NCBI GenBank assembly: GCA_911728455.2
Contig: OU452235.1
Location: 5,642,430-5,706,429, forward strand
DNA length: 64,000 bases
Source: Marthasterias glacialis
Taxonomy: Eukaryota; Echinodermata; Asteroidea; Forcipulatida; Asteriidae
Direction of reading: 5' to 3'
The notes beneath the pieces were generated by a model. That model searched no databases. It saw only the letters and a list, made by a program, of their open reading frames with translations, and was not told the DNA's origin. Position numbers and translations under genes: made by a program. This document shows positions 58,534 through 64,000 of the stretch, one piece after another. The first letter of the stretch is position 1; each line of letters starts with the position of its first letter.

Positions 58534-59331
58534 GGTAGTTCTGATAACTCGGGACCTTCTCAACAGTGCCTCGTAAACCAAGCCACTGACTCTGAACCAC
58601 GGGTAGTCCCTCACATTACATTGAAGGGTATCGATTCGTACACCACCCAGCCCCCCCCCCCCCCCCCCCCACCATGATGTCTGGTACGGGCAGCCCGAAA
58701 ATGTCATGTCCCCCAGGGGTTATTGTGGGAGAGGAGGCATCGCTGAGTGAAGTGACCGGCTCGACCCAATCCCTCTGGGTAACTTAATAGAAATTGAATT
58801 GTTTCTCTCTTTACTGCAGTTGTGATATTGTGTAATTACATTATAGAGTATGAACTCTGACGAGCTGCACTATCAAGATCTAATAGGGTGCTATGTGAAA
58901 AATGATCTCATCGTAAAGACATATCCAATCCCCTAATGGAAACTTGAGGAGTGAATAAGAGCATTGGACACCAGACAATGACTTTAGGCATTTGAGGTTG
59001 GGATATGGACACGGTTCCATCCACAGAATCAGAGTAAAGTCAGACTCTACCGCATAATATTTAAAAACTTCCATCAAAACGCACCTGATTTGACTGGCCA
59101 CCGTCACTTGCAAATCAGGGTTTCATGCACAAACGTATCGCTTTATAAAACGCCCATGATAAATCGCTCTTAAAAACATGTTCCAAATCTGCCTCGCTTA
59201 TAAACGTGGTTGCTCTATCATGATGGCATGATAGTATCATGAATGTTTTATATGCGATGCGGTAATGCTGCATAGCCTTACTTATAAGTGACGCCGGTGG
59301 CTAGTCGAAATGGGTACAAAACGTTACATTC

Positions 59332-59350
59332 AAATGGGAGACTTTTGATG
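59332..59350 (+). repeat. Solitary end of hairpin-element family G
   Basis: AATGGGAGACTTTTGATGAC matches the ends of the elements at 62930 and 63831, with no partner end nearby. Confidence 0.4.
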
Positions 59351-59440
59351 ACGCTTTAGATGGGTCGTTTGGACACAGATTCCGGGTCATACTAGCCTTG
59401 AAATGGGTCTGGCCCAAAGGGATCCGGAATCCGGTTCAAT

Positions 59441-59695
59441 AGACCGATCCATTATTAAGCCACACCCACTAAACACATCGACCAATCACAGCATTGGCTG
59501 CATCATCACTGTACACGTGGGCAGCATAGTGTGCGTCTCTTCAATGTCACACTGCACGACATAAACGCGCGCGCTGTAAGCGCGCGCACACATGTTTACA
59601 TTTTCCAATACCTTTTTATCGTGTCGGACTTTCGGTGGCGTATCCAAGGCTGTGATTGGTCAACACGTTAGGGGCGGGGCTTAATGGATCGGTCT
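59441..59695. mobile_element. MITE family A, copy 3 (255 bp)
   Basis: AGACCGATCCATTATTAAGC at the left and GGGGCTTAATGGATCGGTCT at the right. The interior shares TTATCGTGTCGGACTTTCGG and CAAGGCTGTGATTGGTCAA with copies 1 and 2. It interrupts a repeat (GATCCGGAATCCGGTTCAAT / ATTCCGACCCGAGAG) whose uninterrupted form is at 62020-62085. Confidence 0.8.
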
Positions 59696-61980
59696 ATTCC
59701 GACCCGAGAGTTTTTAGAGTGTACAAAGGAATGTTGTCTAAGCAATGAAGCAGTGAGATGCCAACTAAAAAAAACTAAAGAGAGACAACTCCTCGCAGCC
59801 GAACATCATCCCGATATCCCGTTACCATTGCAGTGATCCGTAAACCGGTAAATAGTCAGCCCTACTTTTAGAACTGAACCTGTGCCCTTTTTGCCCGAGA
59901 TTTGGGGACCCCCCAGGAGACCGCAGTTGCAAGCAGCGTGTCTTGCGTCTCCCCTTGGGCCGTGCTGGCAGGCTTGCCCACGGCACATCCTGGCTGCGGC
60001 CTCTCGGAGGAGTACTGGACCGGGGCCTGCAATTCAACCGTAACGAATTGCTTCTTTCATCATGCCGTGGGAAAAAAAGCACATGCAATTCGACTTCACA
60101 GTTAAAGTTCTCGTTTTTAGTCTTTTCATAACACGGATTTGTTTTTGAAACTAACAAGTTAATAACTCTGACCGACCATAGGGACAGTAATCTAGGGTTA
60201 TGACCGTCGGGCCCGCGGAGAAAGTTTTGCCGTCCCAAACACAATCTCCGAAGAACCCTCCTTACCGTCCATTTGTATCAAAGGGTGCAATGTCGTTATG
60301 ATTCTAGGTATACAAATTTAAGCCAGTCTGGGCTGCAATAAAAAAAGACTGATCCTTCAAAGTATTAATATACATTAGTCACAATGATGTCTGATCTATA
60401 AACTAAACCTGCACTCAATTTATATAACTTGACAAACACGCCTCTTTGAGACAAAGTTCGCCAGTTATCTTTCTCTTCTTTTTTTACTGCTACGCATCTT
60501 TCTCTTTTTTTTTTACTGCTATGCAAGGGAGACCCATTCAACATTACACAGATACGTCTGGGCACCAGATAGATATGTCACATTGTGCCCGAATACCCGG
60601 ATGTCTATCCTAATTATCATTACCTGATTCACATACAAGTTCCTTTTGTTCTACATCAAAGGCCTAATTGTGTAGCACACAGTCATACTTTTGACAGGTC
60701 GCCCCATGCAGAACAAAAGTTCAAAAGTGTTTGTCTGAAATAGCCGTCGGCGTGAACCTCCACCAACCAATCACTGCGCCTCTGCCCCAGTGCATCCCTC
60801 AACAGTCACGCGCTTGTGGGGCCCACAGGCAGACGTCATGCACAGCCTGACCTGGATTTCACGGGGTCACTTTGGCACACTGGACGCCTCTAAGCCAAAG
60901 AGAGCGAAACAGAGCGAATAGAAATCACAATTTCTGGGTAAAAATCTGCCGTAGTTTGTCTTTATAAGGATGACCCCACTCCCGTCCCATCCCAACTCTG
61001 ACAAATCTATTTAATCCAGTATCATAAACTTATAATACTACTCACATTGGGATATTTATAGAAACAAATTATAATCCTCAGTAGGCCTACTGAGATTGAA
61101 AAACCCAAAGGCGCTGATGTCATGAGCACTCTGGATCACAATATTGAAGTTATTGGAGCTGATGTAAAATCAAGTTACTCTTTGGCGCTCATTCCCCCTG
61201 AACTCAAGTGTCCCTCAAGATCACCCTGACCTCCCCAAGAAAGAAAGGGGGGACTTTGGAATCCATCCAGGCTATATGAGAAATCGGTTACAAAATTGCT
61301 CTGTAATGCGGTTTTGTGTCTTAACATGTTGACTCTCAGTCTGGTTTTGATAACCAAGTTTGGATGCGGGTGTCACTGTATATCTTGCTTGACTAAACGG
61401 TGCACTAAGGGGGGGGGCCTTCATGATGGTGTGAATTTAGACACCTCGTATGATATTTTGACCTCGTCCTTTATTCCCATGCTGATGAAGGTTATATAAC
61501 TCTCTATTATTCAAGACTGAGTCCAGATTTTATAACAAATACGGGACAATAGAAATTCAATCTGCCGTTCACTGATTATAAACATTCCACACCCATATAC
61601 CACCTTCCACAGAGAGATACTTCCATACCTGAATTACTATCAAAGTTAAGAAAATATCATTTGAATTCCCCATAATTTTATTTTCTCTGTTTCATTGATC
61701 GCCACAATCGAAACCAGGACATATTTTAAGCATAGAGCAAGGGTGATTTAAGTGAGTGAAAACAAATCTCACGAAAACAAAAAGAAATGTTCACACATGT
61801 AGGTTGATTGTATTTTGTTGTGTTTTACCCATACACCGATGTGTTGAAAATGTATGGTGTGGTTGAACAATGTATGGAGGATGAAAATTAATTTACTCTT
61901 CCAAAAACCCAAAGATTATAATTTACATTTTAATGCCTAAAACGGGTTCAATACGGTACTTTCATAATGAAAAAAAAGAA
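59696..61980. other. No gene recognised
   Basis: Intergenic; a ~140-codon minus-strand frame at 59822-60244 shows no recognised motif. A duplicated TTTTTTTACTGCTA(C/T)GCA occurs at 60480-60525. Confidence 0.35.
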
Positions 61981-61984
61981 GGTT

Positions 61985-62085
61985 TGAGTTTGAGTCTTTC
62001 CGGGTCAAACTGACCCAGAAATAGGTCAGGCCCCACGGGACCGGAATCCGGGTCAATTCTGACCCGGAAGTTTGGAGAGTGAGCT
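61985..62085. repeat. GGGTCAA-type repeat, uninterrupted copy
   Basis: GACCGGAATCCGGGTCAATT CTGACCCGGAAGTTTGGAGA GTG. The corresponding site at 59420-59720 holds the family A MITE. Confidence 0.6.
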
Positions 62086-62214
62086 TAGCAAAGTAAAAGG
62101 CACGCCACCTAATCAGGCTGTTCTTGTAATCAGAATGAGTGACGCAACAAAGTAAATTCCATTGTGAACGCGCACACGCGCTGTCAAAAAAAAGTTTGCT
62201 TTACCGGTAGATAT

Positions 62215-62720
62215 AAGCCCTAACTGGGGCCCGATTTCATAGAGCTGCTATGAAAAGTAGCTAAGCACAAAATCAATCATGCTTACCAGATTTAGGTTAC
62301 CAGCCAAAACACCATGTCATGCGTACCATTTCTGACTGGTATCCTGCTCAATTTTACTTAGCAGAAATTGGTTAAGCAATATTTTCTGCTTATTAAAGCA
62401 ACTCTAAAGCCAGACGTATTCCTGCTTACGGAGCGCCGGTTAGCAGCGTTTCTATTTCCTAACCACTGCTGACCGTAAAGCAATAAGTAAATACATCACG
62501 CTAACTTTAGATACCATCGGGGCATGATTTCACAAAGATCGAGACTGCTCTTGGGACGCGTACCAATCCTAGTTGCCAAGCATTGACGTCATCACGCCGC
62601 CATCTTAGAGGTAAATCGATGATGTAACAATGGAAACTCAGAGATTTGTACGCGCGGCGCACAGGATTGGCCAATGAACAACCTCATTTTGACCTCTAGA
62701 CGAGGGCACCCTACTCAAAT
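62215..62720 (+). repeat. Dispersed GCCCGATTTCATAGAGCTGC-type repeats, two units
   Basis: The first unit, 62220-62490, has many AAGCA/TGCTTA strings and starts GGGCCCGATTTCATAGAGCT. A second, shorter unit starts GGGGCATGATTTCACAAAGA near 62519. Both have the start and inner design of common short repeats of marine invertebrate genomes (recognised by memory). Confidence 0.4.
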
Positions 62721-62929
62721 GACGTCATGTGCATAAGGTTTATACAAATCACTGTGGTGGTTATGACAACTCGTAATGAAGATGAATCTGAGGGCCGAGT
62801 CCGGATTCACGTTCTATTGCTTGAATTACGTGTGCCGATTATCCGCTTTTAATTGATCTGCTGTTTTAAACAGTACAATCAATGTCTGTATCAATTTGTC
62901 ACCTGTCAGCTCAGTCTTGAAGCCGTTAG

Positions 62930-63057
62930 AATGGGAGACTTTTGAGACGGTAGCGGGCGTCCCACAGACTGGTCCTTTTCCATTGTTTTCATCGCTGAGA
63001 ACAATGGAAAAGGACCGGTCTGTGGGACGCCCGCTATCGTCTCAAAAGTCCACCATT
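62930..63057. mobile_element. Near-perfect hairpin element, 58-bp arms (family G)
   Basis: AATGGGAGACTTTTGAGACG ... CCATTGTT (62930-62987) and AACAATGGAAAAGGACCGGT ... CACCATT (63000-63057) differ at about 4 of 58 positions around a 12-bp loop. A related element with shorter arms is at 63831-63953. Confidence 0.85.
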
Positions 63058-63830
63058 GAAATTAAGAGGCAAACGACAGAGCAGACGCGCCATGTTTACC
63101 TAGTAGAACGAGTGCGCAGCAGACGATGACGATTATGGAAGCCGCTGGCTAGCGGCTGCAGTCAATTCCCATAGACTTGTGTGATATTTACGGCCGTGGC
63201 CAAGTAACTCGGATACAGCCAAGATAGCAATTTGTAAAATCTAGCCAATTCTAAGCTGATGAGAGAAGCTCAAATCCATTATAAGATCGTACACACACTC
63301 CATAATCTTCTTGACCGTTTAAATACACTTTTGCCAACACAAAGTTGGCAAGCACAAACATTTTCTTATCGATAAAAAAGCCTGATGAAATCTGTTGCCG
63401 TGTGCCTTTTACTGCCTTTAAACTCGAAGAAGTATAATAATAAATTATTATCTTTAGATAATAACCTTCCCTTTTAAGTTTACGAATCATCCCTTCTCAA
63501 GGAATGTTCTGTAATTAGATTATTGTGGACTTCCTCTTAACATGTCTTTTATCGATATATACACGAATATCTGATTCGGTGATTTTGTAAATGTTGCCAT
63601 CTGGTGTGCTTCATCAATTAAAAGGAACACCTCGTCGTTTATCGGGTTGTTAGTAGTCTAAACTTCTAGGCTGTTTAAAAAAAACAAGAAATCCCATGAT
63701 TGAAAACAGTCAAAACAGTGATGAGGTTTTTCAGTATTTTCTCATGACTCCGACGACCGATTGACCTGAACTTTTCACAGGTTTGATATTTCATGTTGGA
63801 TCACACAACGTGCGGATACTGACCTTTGAC
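63058..63830. other. No gene recognised
   Basis: Intergenic sequence between the two family G elements; no supported feature. Confidence 0.4.
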
Positions 63831-63953
63831 AATGGGAGACTTTTGAGACGCTGGCGGCAGCAGACACAGCGGTCCTTTTTGACATTACTGAGCTGGTGTT
63901 ACCGGTGCTACTGGTAAGAACCGTGAAAAAGGATCGTTCAGAAGTCTCCCATT
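63831..63953. mobile_element. Family G element, second copy
   Basis: AATGGGAGACTTTTGAGACG at the left; GAAGTCTCCCATT at the right. Inside, GGTCCTTTTTGACATT and GTGAAAAAGGATCG are partly complementary. The arms are much more diverged than at 62930. Confidence 0.7.
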
Positions 63954-64000
63954 ATCAAAGATGTCCGAGTGCTTTATTGTTGTAGTGTGTCTGAAAAGCT

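Noticed and set aside
59822-60244. 140-codon minus-strand open frame
   Set aside because: Composition is not protein-like and no motif is recognised; also open on the other strand in places.

Overview
This is a stretch of animal nuclear genome. It has spliced genes with GT..AG introns, long AT-rich intergenic stretches and many short inverted-repeat transposons. The receptor type, the transposon families and the general sequence style suggest a marine deuterostome, most likely an echinoderm such as a sea star. That assignment is an inference and could not be checked by a search. Only a small part of the 64 kb is coding. No rRNA gene, functional tRNA gene, operon or CRISPR is seen.

Main genes. 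(1) 4.7-6.1 kb, minus strand: an intact single-exon class A GPCR with an unusual DRY region. A ~2.1 kb tandem duplicate at 8.2-10.3 kb carries a second copy broken by a replaced segment and frameshift between TM2 and TM3. (2) 25.1-27.5 kb, plus strand: the decayed remains of a spliced THAP + DDE_Tnp_4 transposase. (3) 31.8-44.9 kb, minus strand: a 13-exon gene that I assembled from splice sites. All phases fit and give one 862-residue protein: signal peptide, unassigned Cys-containing N-terminal module, one Tie/laminin-like EGF module, four Ig domains, one transmembrane helix and a C-terminal TIR domain. It pairs an ectodomain resembling invertebrate Tie-type receptors with an IL-1R/TLR-type signalling domain. 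It is the most interesting object in the window. A TATA box and a kappaB-like site lie upstream.

Layout. 0-4.6 kb: repeats, including a ~100 bp tandem repeat with hairpin arms. 4.6-10.3 kb: GPCR duplication. 10.3-16.5 kb: repeats, including an element packed with 11 copies of an 18-bp palindrome, a large nested foldback, and a 106-bp tandem array carrying coding-like segments followed by splice-donor-like sites. 16.5-25 kb: mostly repeats and featureless sequence. 25-28 kb: THAP/DDE fossil. 28.3-31.8 kb: hairpin tandem repeats and MITEs. 31.8-45.2 kb: TIR receptor, with introns full of MITEs, SINEs and a hAT-like element made of TACTCGAGTA repeats. 45.4-64 kb: no recognised gene, but several informative nested insertions.

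Many repeats can be delimited internally because another copy in the same window provides the uninterrupted 'empty' site. Several otherwise unrelated MITE families share the terminus AATAGACC...GGTCTATT, which suggests a common transposase.
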